Part shown: positions 36,391-47,100 of the stretch, in pieces
Layout of the letters: the number at the start of each line of letters is the position of its first letter
Position numbering within the stretch: the first letter of the stretch is position 1
DNA from: Orbaceae bacterium lpD04
Lineage (GTDB): Bacteria > Pseudomonadota > Gammaproteobacteria > Enterobacterales > Orbaceae
Assembly (NCBI GenBank): GCA_036251935.1
Contig: CP133967.1
Coordinates: forward strand, 1,435,488-1,499,487
DNA length: 64,000 nucleotides
Direction of reading: 5' to 3'
Made by a program: the position numbers and the translations under genes
The notes under the pieces: model-generated
What the model was told of the DNA's origin: nothing
Database searches by the model: none
Seen by the model: the letters and a program-made list of their open reading frames with translations, nothing else

Positions 36391-38132
36391 TATTTTGTTC
36401 CTTGTGGCAAATTATAAAAATCTTTATATATAGTATCTTTTCCATCAATAGAATAAGCAACTTCAAATTTATATGGACGAATATCATTACCTTTGTAAAG
36501 CGGTTCGATCGTAGTTTTAACTGTTTTCCCCTCTTGTAATGCTTTAGCCCATGTATTTTCCATCTGTTTCCACGCACCGCGATTAAGATTAGCGTTCATT
36601 GGTATCATGTTAATTTTTTCACCTGAGCCATTTAGTATTGACGCGATTAGATGACCACCTTCGTCGCCATCAATACCTTGCTTACCTGCCTTTAATTGCT
36701 GATAAGTGTTTCTATCTAGTGTATCAAGTTTAAGTTCGGCTTCAACCTGTTTTAATCGTCCTATGTCGTCAGTGTGATATATTTTATTGCCATCGACTTT
36801 ATATATTTTATTTGGTTCTGGATTGTTTAGGGTTTTATTCCACTTTCCTTTACTGCCAGATTCGGTTTCGATGGTGACAACTTCAAGCTTATAATGAACT
36901 TGAGTTTTAACATCGGTTACCATTCGCTTAATTCTAGCATATTTTAATGCACGTAATGAATGAGAGAAAGGCTCAATTAATGCGCCAATCATTGCGCCTT
37001 CTAATGCGTTTTTCAACCGTCCCTCTGCGGCGCTATCGTCAGGGCTGGCCTTTAAATATTCGGTAACAGGATTTTTTAACTCATCGAATGATTCAACAAG
37101 GTTTGATAGTCTCTCTTCATGTGGTGCAAAGACAGCAAAATCAGCAACACCACCCGCAATCATACCTCGAGTTAGCGTCCCCATTTTTTTTAGCGGCTTG
37201 ATAATTTTAAGTGCTCTTGAGGTAGGAAGAAAACCCACTAAAAACTGACTAACACCATGAGCAAGCGCACCAGCTACCGTTTCGGCTTCGGGCACTTTCC
37301 CAAACTGGATAGGATTGGGTGGACTTTCGCCTTCAGGTGCTTTTTCAAATTTGGCAGAGCTGAATTGTCCGTCGTTAAAATCGACTTTAATCGCCTGACT
37401 AAATGGTGAAATATCCCAAAGTAAATCCGTTACCGACTGCCCAGCATCAACAATACCACCCCATATTTGCAGGGGCACATCATAGTACCAAGGGCGATAC
37501 TCTTGCTTTTTATCAAACACAATATCCACATATTGCGCGTTAACAGGTAAATCAACATACGCATAGCCGTTACTATCTAACGTGCCTTGCTTAACAATTT
37601 CCCGACTACCGTTATTAAATAAGGTAAACGGTTGATTCGGTAAATCTTTAACAGTGATTTCAATCCAGTTATCTTCTGTACCATACCTTGCAAGTTCACA
37701 GGCTTTTACTTCTTCTGGGGTTAATCTACGGGCGATTTTATTACTAGGCAGCTTTAGAAAGTTATTTTCTGGTGCCATCATTCCCGAACAGGGGTCAACT
37801 GGCATATCAATTAAGATAGCGCGCTGCGATGTTAGTGCGTCTTTGAGTGCCTGACTAAATTTAATATCATCTTTGTTGTAGGTATTTGTACCGTAATATA
37901 AACCAAGCTTTTCGAGAGTGGGGTAAAGGTTTTTACACTGGTCTTGATTTTTAACACAGTGTTTAACAACGTCGTCCATTTCACTACTATAGCGATAACG
38001 GACAGGTTTCAATTTAGTATAATCAACAATACTTCGAGGGACTATAGAGCTGCGAGGGAAAAGCGAATTATCATCAATCGGTTGTTGTAATTCTTGCCAC
38101 TGCCTTGTGGTCATTAATAGGTAATATTTCAT
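36390..38132 (-). CDS. Polymorphic toxin with C-terminal DNA/RNA non-specific endonuclease domain
   Basis: 580 residues from the ATG at 38132 (a GTG directly before it is also in frame). The first 200 residues are of unknown family, with an extracellular-protein-like stretch (TLFNNGSREIVKQGTLDSNGYAYVDLP). The middle (about 285-410) is the Ala/Gly-rich pre-toxin region with GGVADFAVFAPHEERLSNLV and SPDDSAAEGRLKNALEGA, seen in phage polyvalent proteins and secretion effectors. The C-terminus has the nuclease core GDEGGHLIAS and MNANLNRGAWKQMENTWA, i.e. the Endonuclease_NS_2 fold with the D-GGH-I motif and N-LNRG. No signal peptide, PAAR or Rhs part is present, so the export route is open. Confidence 0.78.
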   Translation of the reverse strand: MKYYLLMTTRQWQELQQPIDDNSLFPRSSIVPRSIVDYTKLKPVRYRYSSEMDDVVKHCVKNQDQCKNLYPTLEKLGLYYGTNTYNKDDIKFSQALKDALTSQRAILIDMPVDPCSGMMAPENNFLKLPSNKIARRLTPEEVKACELARYGTEDNWIEITVKDLPNQPFTLFNNGSREIVKQGTLDSNGYAYVDLPVNAQYVDIVFDKKQEYRPWYYDVPLQIWGGIVDAGQSVTDLLWDISPFSQAIKVDFNDGQFSSAKFEKAPEGESPPNPIQFGKVPEAETVAGALAHGVSQFLVGFLPTSRALKIIKPLKKMGTLTRGMIAGGVADFAVFAPHEERLSNLVESFDELKNPVTEYLKASPDDSAAEGRLKNALEGAMIGALIEPFSHSLRALKYARIKRMVTDVKTQVHYKLEVVTIETESGSKGKWNKTLNNPEPNKIYKVDGNKIYHTDDIGRLKQVEAELKLDTLDRNTYQQLKAGKQGIDGDEGGHLIASILNGSGEKINMIPMNANLNRGAWKQMENTWAKALQEGKTVKTTIEPLYKGNDIRPYKFEVAYSIDGKDTIYKDFYNLPQGTK

Positions 38133-38589
38133 CACGGTTTATTATTATTGTTATTTTAAATGAACTATAACGATAATCTATTTAAAGCATTCAAGCAAGG
38201 TTTAATCACACAAAAACTTAACATGTTAAATCGCATCAATTAGCTATTTAAACACAGCTATTTCAATTGTCATTTCATCTTTATACATAACCTTACTGCT
38301 TTTTTCTGTTACATCGATAATATAGGAATCATCGCTTATAACGTCATTCTCATTGTATTGAAATCGAATATAGGTAGTTGTTTTATGTAGTTGATTGTGG
38401 TCATGTTAAGCTCATGTGTTCTATTTATGATACATGGGTTTAATTTTGATTAAATTAGTGGAATAAGTCAGTGCGAGGTAGGGTAAATAATTAAAACATA
38501 AAAATAAAATTAGTCGTGAGTTTTACCACAAGATAATAAATAAGATAAATAAAAAGTATTGCAAACTATTAGAGGGGATGGGTTTAAAA
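38133..38589. other. Intergenic region upstream of the toxin gene with a gene remnant
   Basis: About 455 bases. On the minus strand an open frame between stop codons (about 38404 down to the stop at 38234) reads KTTTYIRFQYNENDV, then SDDSYIIDVTEKSSK, and ends AVFK, without a suitable start codon. It looks like the C-terminal end of a lost protein in the same orientation as the toxin. No recognised family. Confidence 0.4.
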
Positions 38590-38666
38590 TGGTACGCCCG
38601 AGTGGACTCGAACCACCGACCCCCACCATGTCAAGGTGATGCTCTAACCAACTGAGCTACGGGCGT
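38590..38666 (-). tRNA. tRNA-Val (GAC)
   Basis: 77 bases with CCA. Acceptor ACGCCCG pairs with CGGGCGT; anticodon stem-loop TCACC-TTGACAT-GGTGG gives anticodon GAC; T-loop GTTCGAGTC. Stands alone, between the toxin region and the MATE gene. Confidence 0.97.
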
Positions 38667-38819
38667 ATAAGACAGAAAGAATATTAACGTTGTTCGTTGA
38701 TTCTAGCAAGTAAAAAAATTAAAAATAGCTTGTTTTTTATGCCACCAATGAGCGGTTGATTATAAAACAACCAAATTGGTGCAATTGACGGCTTTATCTT
38801 TACCTTAAAATTTATACTA

Positions 38820-40214
38820 TTATTTAGATGCTTGTGCCAGTATTTTATCAACGGGTTGCTTTTGAATATAAATCATACGCGCGATTAATAAAATAGCCGC
38901 AAATGATAAGCCAACGATAATACCAACCCAAAAACCAGCAACGCCCATAGGGTGGGTCGTTATTAGCGTCGTAAATGATAATATATAACCTAATGGCAAG
39001 CCTATAACCCAATAGGAGATTAACGTAATATATAAAATACTTTTGGTGTCTTTATAACCACGAAGCACGTTGCTTGCGGTAACTTGCAAATAATCAGATA
39101 ACTGATAGATTGCAAGTAAGATAATTAATTGCATGCATAAAATCGTAATCACACTATTATCGGTAAACCAAGCAATCAGTATCGACCTAAATAACACAAG
39201 CATAACGGCAACGGCTAGGGCGCTTATTATGGCAATGGTTAAACTGATTCTAGCGGTTTGTTTCGCTAATTCTGGCTTTTTATTCCCTAACAAATAGCCA
39301 ACACGAATACTCGTTGCAACGCCTAATGAAAGAGGGATTGCAAATGTCATACTGCTGATGGTAAAAATAATTTGATGAGACGATACCGCTTCTTTACCTA
39401 ACGGCGCAATCATTAAGGCAATAATAGCAAATAAGCTCACCTCGAAAAAATAAGCCAATGCAAGAGGAAGCCCAAGCACCATAATTCGTTTAATAATGCT
39501 TTGATGAAATAGCTGAGTAAAGGGGGTTTTTTTTATATCTTTTTGACTACCAGCAAATAGAGTAAAACATTTTATTAAAATAAACATTAACCAAAAGATA
39601 ATCGCCGCTGTTATTCCGCAGCCAATGCCACCAAACTCAGGAAAACCTAATTTACCATAGATAAGTACATAGTTAATTGGAATATTAGCAACTAAGGCAA
39701 TAAACATAATAAACATAGCAGGTTTAGTATTAGAAAGGCCTTCACATTGAAAACGATAGACCAAATAAAATAAGAAACCAGGTACGCCCCACATGATTGA
39801 TCGTAAAAAATGAACTGCAACATAAACCATTTCAGGATCAATCGGATTTTCAATACTACTACGTAGGGCAATTAATTTATCTGAGTTATATAAAAATGCC
39901 ATCATAAAGATGGATAAAATAGTCGCAATCACTAAGCCTTGACGAGTATGATCGGCAATTTGCTCTCGTTTAGCTGCGCCATTTAGATTTGATATAATAG
40001 GCGTAAGGACTGAGAGTAGACCTTGCCCAAACAAAATTGTAGGTAACCATATTGATGCGCCGATGGCAACGCCAGATAGTGCGGTTGCACTATAATGGCC
40101 AGCCATTATCGTATCGACAAAGGTGATCCCAGTTTGCGCAAGCTGAGCGACAATAACTGGGATTGCCAATTTAACAATGATATTAACTTCTTTACGATAG
40201 GCTTGTTTTATCAT
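38820..40214 (-). CDS. MATE-family multidrug efflux pump (NorM/MdtK-like)
   Basis: 464 residues, 12 membrane helices. Typical family start ...KLAIPVIVAQLAQTGITFVDTIMAGHYSATALSGVA, and the second half with FFEVSLFAIIALMIAPLGKEAVSSHQI. NorM/MdtK proteins export cationic drugs in exchange for sodium or protons. Begins 9 bases after the rimO stop and may be co-transcribed with it. Confidence 0.93.
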   Translation of the reverse strand: MIKQAYRKEVNIIVKLAIPVIVAQLAQTGITFVDTIMAGHYSATALSGVAIGASIWLPTILFGQGLLSVLTPIISNLNGAAKREQIADHTRQGLVIATILSIFMMAFLYNSDKLIALRSSIENPIDPEMVYVAVHFLRSIMWGVPGFLFYLVYRFQCEGLSNTKPAMFIMFIALVANIPINYVLIYGKLGFPEFGGIGCGITAAIIFWLMFILIKCFTLFAGSQKDIKKTPFTQLFHQSIIKRIMVLGLPLALAYFFEVSLFAIIALMIAPLGKEAVSSHQIIFTISSMTFAIPLSLGVATSIRVGYLLGNKKPELAKQTARISLTIAIISALAVAVMLVLFRSILIAWFTDNSVITILCMQLIILLAIYQLSDYLQVTASNVLRGYKDTKSILYITLISYWVIGLPLGYILSFTTLITTHPMGVAGFWVGIIVGLSFAAILLIARMIYIQKQPVDKILAQASK

Positions 40215-40223
40215 ATCTGCGAG

Positions 40224-41546
40224 TTACTTACTTACCGTGCCCCAAAGATCATATTCATCTGAATGCTCAATTTTGACATCAACGATATCGCCAACTTTAA
40301 CTGAAAACTCTTCATTTAAATAAACAACGCCATCAATTTCAGGAGCATCAGCCATACTACGGCCGATCGCGCCTTCTTCATCAACTTCATCAATTAAAAT
40401 CGGTAATGTTTTTCCAACTTTATTGGCAAGCTTTTCTGTTGAAATCGCTTGTTGTAACTGCATAAATTGATGAAAACGTTCTTGTTTAACATCTTCAGGT
40501 ATTTGATTTGCTAAATTATTAGCTGCCGCGCCTTCGATTGCGCTATAGGTAAAGCAGCCAACGCGATCAAGTTTAGCTTCATCTAAAAAGTTTAGTAACA
40601 TATCAAAATCACGATCAGTTTCGCCGGGATAGCCAACAATGAATGTTGAACGTAGCGTAATGTCAGGGCAAATATCACGCCATTTATGAATACGCTCAAG
40701 GGTACGTTCAATAGAACCAGGCCTTTTCATTGATTTTAAAATAGTTGGGCTTGCGTGCTGCAAGGGAACATCGAGGTACGGCAGTATTTTTCCGTCAGCC
40801 ATTAATGGGATCAAGTCATCAACATGTGGGTAAGGGTAAACATAGTGTAACCTAACCCATATACCTAATGATGATAGTTGTTCACTCAGAGTTTGAATAT
40901 CACTTTTAACAGGCATACCGTTCCAAAAACCCGTTCGGTTTTTAATATCGATACCATAAGCAGACGTATCTTGAGCAATAACTAGCAATTCTTTTACGCC
41001 ACTATCAGCAAGTCTTTTCGCTTCATCAAGCACATTACCAATTGGCCGGCTAACCATATCACCGCGTAACGAGGGAATGATACAAAATGTACATCGGTGA
41101 TCACAGCCTTCCGAAATTTTCAAATAGGCATAATGCTTTGGTGTCAATTTAACACCTTGAGCAGGAATTAAGCTTGTATAAGGATCATAAGTTGGTTTTG
41201 GTGCGTACTTATTGACATGGCTTAATACTGCCTCATAGCTATGAGGGCCCGATATTTCGAGTACCTTAGGGTGAATTTTACGAATTTGATCTTCTTTTGC
41301 GCCAAGGCACCCAGTAACAATTACTTTGCCATTTTCGTTAAGTGCTTCACCAATAGCTTCAAGTGATTCTTGTACCGCGCTATCAATAAAGCCGCAGGTA
41401 TTAACAATAACAAGATCTGCATTATCATAGCTAGGTACAACTTGATAGCCTTGGGTTCTAAGTTCAGTCAGTATTCTTTCTGAATCAACTAAATTTTTTG
41501 GGCAGCCAAGGCTGACAAATCCAATCGTAGGAGAAATATTAATCAT
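40224..41546 (-). CDS. rimO: Ribosomal protein S12 methylthiotransferase RimO
   Basis: 440 residues. N-terminal MTTase domain with [18 protein letters not shown], the second and third cluster cysteines (NTCGFI, VTGCLG), the radical-SAM motif [11 protein letters not shown] near 150, and a C-terminal TRAM domain. Adds a methylthio group to Asp89 of S12. Confidence 0.97.
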   Translation of the reverse strand: MINISPTIGFVSLGCPKNLVDSERILTELRTQGYQVVPSYDNADLVIVNTCGFIDSAVQESLEAIGEALNENGKVIVTGCLGAKEDQIRKIHPKVLEISGPHSYEAVLSHVNKYAPKPTYDPYTSLIPAQGVKLTPKHYAYLKISEGCDHRCTFCIIPSLRGDMVSRPIGNVLDEAKRLADSGVKELLVIAQDTSAYGIDIKNRTGFWNGMPVKSDIQTLSEQLSSLGIWVRLHYVYPYPHVDDLIPLMADGKILPYLDVPLQHASPTILKSMKRPGSIERTLERIHKWRDICPDITLRSTFIVGYPGETDRDFDMLLNFLDEAKLDRVGCFTYSAIEGAAANNLANQIPEDVKQERFHQFMQLQQAISTEKLANKVGKTLPILIDEVDEEGAIGRSMADAPEIDGVVYLNEEFSVKVGDIVDVKIEHSDEYDLWGTVSK

Positions 41547-41727
41547 AATTAAATTATAGTATAAAAGAGTAAGTTGTTAAAAATCAATTGATTACAGATG
41601 TGATTATTGTTGCGTATTTTAGCATATAAAACGGCAGTTAACTAATTATTTCACCCTGTATTTTTATGCGTTAAATTGGCAAAGTGAGTTTTAAAATTAG
41701 ACTAACGATAATCGTAATTTTTTTACG

Positions 41728-41761
41728 CTATAATGATATGTTACAACAAAATAATAACGAA
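41728..41761. repeat. 34-bp intergenic repeat, copy 2
   Basis: See copy 1 at 26456-26489; 31 of 34 positions agree. Here it lies between rimO and the peroxiredoxin terminator. Confidence 0.7.
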
Positions 41762-41781
41762 CTATTAAAGCCGGTTTATAA

Positions 41782-41813
41782 TAAAAAAAACCGGAAATTA
41801 ATTTCCGGTTCTT
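41782..41813 (-). terminator. Terminator of the peroxiredoxin gene
   Basis: AACCGGAAATT/AATTTCCGGTT palindrome, followed on the minus strand by a run of T residues. Strong rho-independent terminator 20 bases after the gene's stop. Confidence 0.9.
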
Positions 41814-41830
41814 GCAATATTGATTAAAAA

Positions 41831-42433
41831 TTATAGGTCGTTAGCGTGCTGTTTTAAGAAGCTTGCAACGCCATCTGGGCTATCTTTCATTCCCGCTTTA
41901 CCTTTAGTCCATTGTGCAGGGCAAACTTCACCGTGTTCTTCATGGAATTGGAAAGCATCAACAATACGTAACATTTCATCGATGTTACGACCGATAGGTA
42001 AATCATTTACTGTTTCGTGACGAACGATGCCAGATTTATCAATAAAGAATGAAGCACGTAAAGCAACACCAACATCAGGATGTTCAATACCGTAAGCTTG
42101 CATAATAGTATGTTTAACATCAGCAATAATAGGGAATCTTACTTCACCAATACCACCTTTGTCTTGTGGCGTTTTACGCCATGCGTTATGAACAAATTCT
42201 GAGTCCATTGACACACCAATCACTTCAACACCACGTTTTTTAAATTCTTCTAAACGGTGATCAAAAGCAATGATTTCAGATGGGCAAACAAACGTAAAGT
42301 CCATTGGCCAAAAGAAAACAACCGCATATTTACCTTTAGTAAAACTTGAAAAATTGAAATTATTAACAATTTCACCATTACCTAATACTGCAGATGAAGT
42401 AAAATCAGGTGCCTTGCGAGTAACTAATACCAT
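41831..42433 (-). CDS. Typical 2-Cys peroxiredoxin (AhpC/Tsa type)
   Basis: 200 residues. Peroxidatic Cys50 in MDFTFVCPSE and resolving Cys171 in HGEVCPAQW define a typical 2-Cys peroxiredoxin. Detoxifies hydrogen peroxide and organic peroxides in the cytoplasm. No AhpF gene is next to it, so its reductant is unclear. Own terminator at 41782. Confidence 0.93.
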   Translation of the reverse strand: MVLVTRKAPDFTSSAVLGNGEIVNNFNFSSFTKGKYAVVFFWPMDFTFVCPSEIIAFDHRLEEFKKRGVEVIGVSMDSEFVHNAWRKTPQDKGGIGEVRFPIIADVKHTIMQAYGIEHPDVGVALRASFFIDKSGIVRHETVNDLPIGRNIDEMLRIVDAFQFHEEHGEVCPAQWTKGKAGMKDSPDGVASFLKQHANDL

Positions 42434-42593
42434 GGTACGTCTCCTTAACTATTCTATATTATATTTGTACGATTTTATAAAAACATTATTATTAACGATA
42501 TCTAACTTATAAATCTGAAAGATGTAGCTATTATAACGTTCAAATCAAATTATCAAACATGGTAAAAACAATTGTTTGTATAAGTTATAACTA

Positions 42594-43898
42594 TTAAGTT
42601 TTGCTTATTGATAATTTTTTCTTTGGTTTCCCAATGTTTTTAGTATCGCGTTCCCGTACTTTTTTCTTCTTCACTTCTTGGTTTTTTTCATTTTTCTTCG
42701 TCTTAGCTTTTTCTGATATTTTTTTCTTTTTACTGACGGCTGGAGCCTTAGTTTTCGGTCTTAACTCATGAACAATACGTAGCTTTAATGGCTCTTTGAT
42801 ATAACGTTCAATTTTTTTCAGTAAATCATAATCATGAGCTTCAACTAATGAAATCGCTGTACCTTTTTTACCTGCTCTTGCCGTGCGGCCAATGCGATGT
42901 AGATAAACATCAGCAGTTTTTGGCATATCAAAATTAAATACATGGCTAATGTCGTCAAAATCAAGTCCTCTTGATGCAACGTCAGTTGCAACTAAAATGT
43001 TGACCGTATTATTCGCCATGCGCTTAATTGCCTCATTGCGTTTAGCTTGTACCATTTCACCCTCTAAGTAACAGGTGCGAATTTTGGCATTGTTTAACCA
43101 AGTCACTAATTCATGAACACGTTCACGCTTGCGAACAAAAATGACGCTTTTTGTTACATCGTCTTGTTTTAATAAATGAATTAATAATGCCGTTTTATGT
43201 TCAATATCATCAGCACGATAATAAAATTGTAAGATTTTTTTACGTTCTTTACGCGAAGGATCCGCTTTGATTTCAACTGGCTCTTGTAAAATTCTTTGGG
43301 CAAACTCATGGACATCATTTCCTTCTAATGTTGCCGAAAATAGAAGAGTTTGAGTTCGCCAGCGTGTTTCTGCTGAGATCGTTTCGACGTCTTGGGCAAA
43401 TCCCATATCAAGCATACGATCTGCCTCGTCAAGAATAAGCATTTCAACTGCATGGCAATCAAAGTTTTCTTCTTTGATATATTGAAGTAGGCGACCCGTT
43501 GTTGCGATAACGATATCTTGATTTTTACTAAATACTTCAGCGTGATTCATATAGGCAACGCCGCCTGTAATCGTTGCAGTACTTAATGAGGTAAACTGGG
43601 TTAATAATTTAGTTTGCTCAGCAACTTGCATCGCCAGCTCTCTTGTCGGCGTTAAAATTAAAACGCGCGGAGGCCCAGGTTGGCGACGAGGAAAGTCGAG
43701 TAAATGCTGCACTGCTGGAATTAAATAGGCTAAGGTTTTACCTGTTCCCGTTGGCGCAGATCCTAAAATGTCACGATTATCAAGTGCATAAGGAATAGTT
43801 TGCGCTTGAATTGTTGTCGGCGCAGTAATGTTTTGCAAGCTAAGTGCTTTTAGAATTAGCTCATTTAAATCAAAAGATGAAAAATCATCGGTAGTCAT
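42594..43898 (-). CDS. srmB: DEAD-box RNA helicase SrmB
   Basis: 434 residues. Motifs in order: Q-motif (ITAPTTIQAQTIPYAL), motif I SAPTGTGKT, Ia PTRELAMQVA, II LDEADRMLDMGF, III LFSATLE, IV SVIFVRKRE, V ATDVASRGLD, VI HRIGRTARAGKKG. Basic lysine-rich tail from about 385. Matches SrmB, which helps large-subunit ribosome assembly at low temperature. Confidence 0.93.
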   Translation of the reverse strand: MTTDDFSSFDLNELILKALSLQNITAPTTIQAQTIPYALDNRDILGSAPTGTGKTLAYLIPAVQHLLDFPRRQPGPPRVLILTPTRELAMQVAEQTKLLTQFTSLSTATITGGVAYMNHAEVFSKNQDIVIATTGRLLQYIKEENFDCHAVEMLILDEADRMLDMGFAQDVETISAETRWRTQTLLFSATLEGNDVHEFAQRILQEPVEIKADPSRKERKKILQFYYRADDIEHKTALLIHLLKQDDVTKSVIFVRKRERVHELVTWLNNAKIRTCYLEGEMVQAKRNEAIKRMANNTVNILVATDVASRGLDFDDISHVFNFDMPKTADVYLHRIGRTARAGKKGTAISLVEAHDYDLLKKIERYIKEPLKLRIVHELRPKTKAPAVSKKKKISEKAKTKKNEKNQEVKKKKVRERDTKNIGKPKKKLSISKT

Positions 43899-44178
43899 GT
43901 TAAGTTCACAATTATAAGCAAAGTGTCAGTGTAACATATTTGTTGGATTTGTATGAGAGTAATTGATCGATTTAAAATTCAAACAGTTATCGAATTAGGT
44001 GCGCTGAATGCTTGGTGTTACTCATTATTTATTGTTTATAATCAATAAATAATGGTTATAATAATATCTATTTCGTTATATTGATAAAAATGTGATAGTG
44101 AAATAAAATATCGATGATGCATGAATTGGCTATTTTACTTTTTTGAAAACTAAAAATATTGTAAAGTGAGTTTGTTTT

Positions 44179-47100
44179 ATGTCAAAAAAATTTAGGCTTG
44201 GTCTTGATGTTGGTTCAACCACCGCAAAATGTGTAGTGCTAGATGAGCAAGATAATTTTATCTATACTAATTATGTTCGTCATAATACTTACATTGTGCC
44301 TACCGTTATTCAATTACTTAATGAGATAAAACAACAGATCGGCAATAATGCCTTACTTTCTGTAAAAGTAACCGGATCTGCGGGAATGGGGATCTCTGAA
44401 AAAGCAGATATTGCCTTTATTCAAGAGGTTGTTGCCGCGTCAGAAGTTGTGCAACAAAAATATCCAGATGTCAGAACGCTAATAGATATTGGTGGTGAAG
44501 ACAGTAAAATGATTTTTTTCTTTCCCGATAGAGCGCCCGACATTCGCATGAATGGAAGCTGCGCAGGTGGCACGGGGGCGTTTATTGATCAGATGGCAAG
44601 TTTACTTAATGTGCCCGTACAAGAGTTTGAACAGTTAGCTAAAAATCATGATCATGTGTTTCCTATCGCTTCTCGTTGTGGCGTTTTTGCTAAAACTGAC
44701 GTACAAAACCTCATTAGCCGCAATGTTTCTAAAGAAAATATCGCTTACTCGGTACTCCATGCGGTTTGTATTCAATTAGTTAATACCTTAGCGCGTGGTT
44801 ACGATATTATTCCCAAAGTAATGCTCATTGGTGGGCCATTTTCATTTATTCCAACGCTCAATAAAGCCGCACTTGAAACATTAAATCTAACAGAAGAACA
44901 AAGTATTAAAACTCAGCACCCAACCTTATTATCGGCTTGGGGGGCGGCAATTCATCAAATTGAACGTAGCGAAATACACATTGATGAGTTAATTACAAAG
45001 CTTAATCAGTCCAGTCAGTCTGAGAAAAGTGCATCATTTAGATTAAAACCTTTATTTAATCAGTCGTTAAGTTTTGACGATTGGAAAACCAAACGGCGCT
45101 ATATTCAGATCCCTCGTATTGAGTTGTCTCAATATCAAAAAACAGATGCTTATTTGGGGATCGATAGTGGATCAACGACGACAAAAATCACATTAATTAG
45201 TGAAGATAATGCATTATTATTTACTTATTATGCGCCAAATAATGGTCATTCTATTGCAGCGTTAATAAAGGGATTAAAGGTATTAAAAGAAGAGATCGCA
45301 AATAGTGGTAAATCCATTAATATTGTTCGCACTGGCGTAACGGGTTATGGTGAAGAGTTATTAAAAGCTGCATTTGCAATTGATGATGGTTTAGTTGAAA
45401 CCATGGCACATTTTGCCGCGGCAAAACATATTGAGCCAAATGTCTCGTTTATTATGGATATTGGTGGGCAAGACATGAAAGCGATTTTTGTCGCAAATGG
45501 CATTGTTAACCATATTGAACTAAATGAAGCGTGTTCATCTGGATGTGGTTCTTTTATTGAAACCTTTGCCAAATCACTTAACTCAAATACCATCGATTTT
45601 GCAAATGCCGCATGTCAATCCAGTAGTCCTTGTGATCTTGGTACGCGTTGTACTGTTTTTATGAATTCAAAGGTTAAGCAAGCGCTGCGTGAAAGTGCTT
45701 CGGTCGGTGATATTTCAGCAGGCCTTGCTTTTTCGGTGATTAAAAATGCGATCCATAAAGTCTTAAAACTGCATGATATGAGTAGGCTTGGTAAACATAT
45801 TGTCGTGCAGGGCGGAACATTTAAAAACCCAGCCGTATTTAGAGCGCTAGAACAGTTAACCGGGGTGGAAATATCAAGCTCTAATATCCCTGAACTTATG
45901 GGGGCTTATGGTAGTGCATTAGTTGCTAAAAACAATTACTTAAAAGAGCGAAAATCGTCGCAGTTTATTGGGCTTGAAAACTTACATAAAGCCGAGGAAA
46001 ACCGAGCTAAAGAGTCTCGCTGTAAAGGCTGTGAGAATCACTGCGATATCATGATTTATCGCTTTGCTAATGGTCAAAGGTATTATTCGGGTAATAAATG
46101 TGAACGATTTTTAAGTAATAATCCGCTTAAAGATAGTGATTCATTTAATATGTTCGATTATAAAAATGAATTATTATTTGAACGTGCTAATTATCAGCCT
46201 AATGATGCAAAACTTAATATTGGTATTCCGCGAGTATTAGGTCAATACGAGAACTTTCCATTTTGGCATACATTATTAACCGAGTGTAATTTATCAGTGA
46301 CATTGTCACCTTTTTCAACAATTAATATTTACGAAAAAGGGGCAGGCACCGTGATGTCAGATAGTATTTGTTTTCCGGCAAAATTAGTTCATGGGCATAT
46401 TATTGAATTGGCTGAAAAGAACGTTGATCGAATTTTTATGCCAATGGTGGTATTAGAGTCTGGCGAATTTAATAATGCCGTAAATAGCTATAACTGTCCG
46501 ATAGTGAGTAGCTATTCAGAAGTGATGAATAGTGCCATTAATCCTGAGTTAAAATATGGCATACCATTTGATTATCCAGTGATTAATTTTACTGATCTTA
46601 AGTTACTCAAAAAGGGGTGCTTTGCTTATTTAAGAACACTTGGTATACCGAAGCAACAATTTGAAGCTGCATTTACAAAAGCGATTGATGAACAAGCGAG
46701 ATACAAACAAGCACTCTATCAAAAAGCAACTCAAGTTATCAATGATTCGAAAGAATCAGGCCGAGATGTATTTGTTTTAGCAGGAAGGCCTTACCATGCT
46801 GATAGTTTAATTAATCATAAAACGCCTGAAATACTCAATGCACTTGGCTGTGACGTTGTCACCGAGGATTCGGTGCTTGGCACCGTTAATGCACTATCTG
46901 CAGATTTACAGATTTGCTCACAATGGAGCTATCCAAACCGGTTGTACGCAGCGGCGTCTTTCGTTGCAAATCAACCAAAGAACATTCAATTCGTTCAACT
47001 TAATTCATTTGGTTGTGGCCCTGACGCCATTGTAACTGATGAATGTAAATCAATTTTAGAAGCCGCAGGTAAAACGTGTACGATAATTCGTGTGGATGAA

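Noticed and set aside
44090-44140. FNR or CRP site upstream of the activase gene
   Set aside because: Only half of the TTGAT-N4-ATCAA or TGTGA-N6-TCACA pattern is present.
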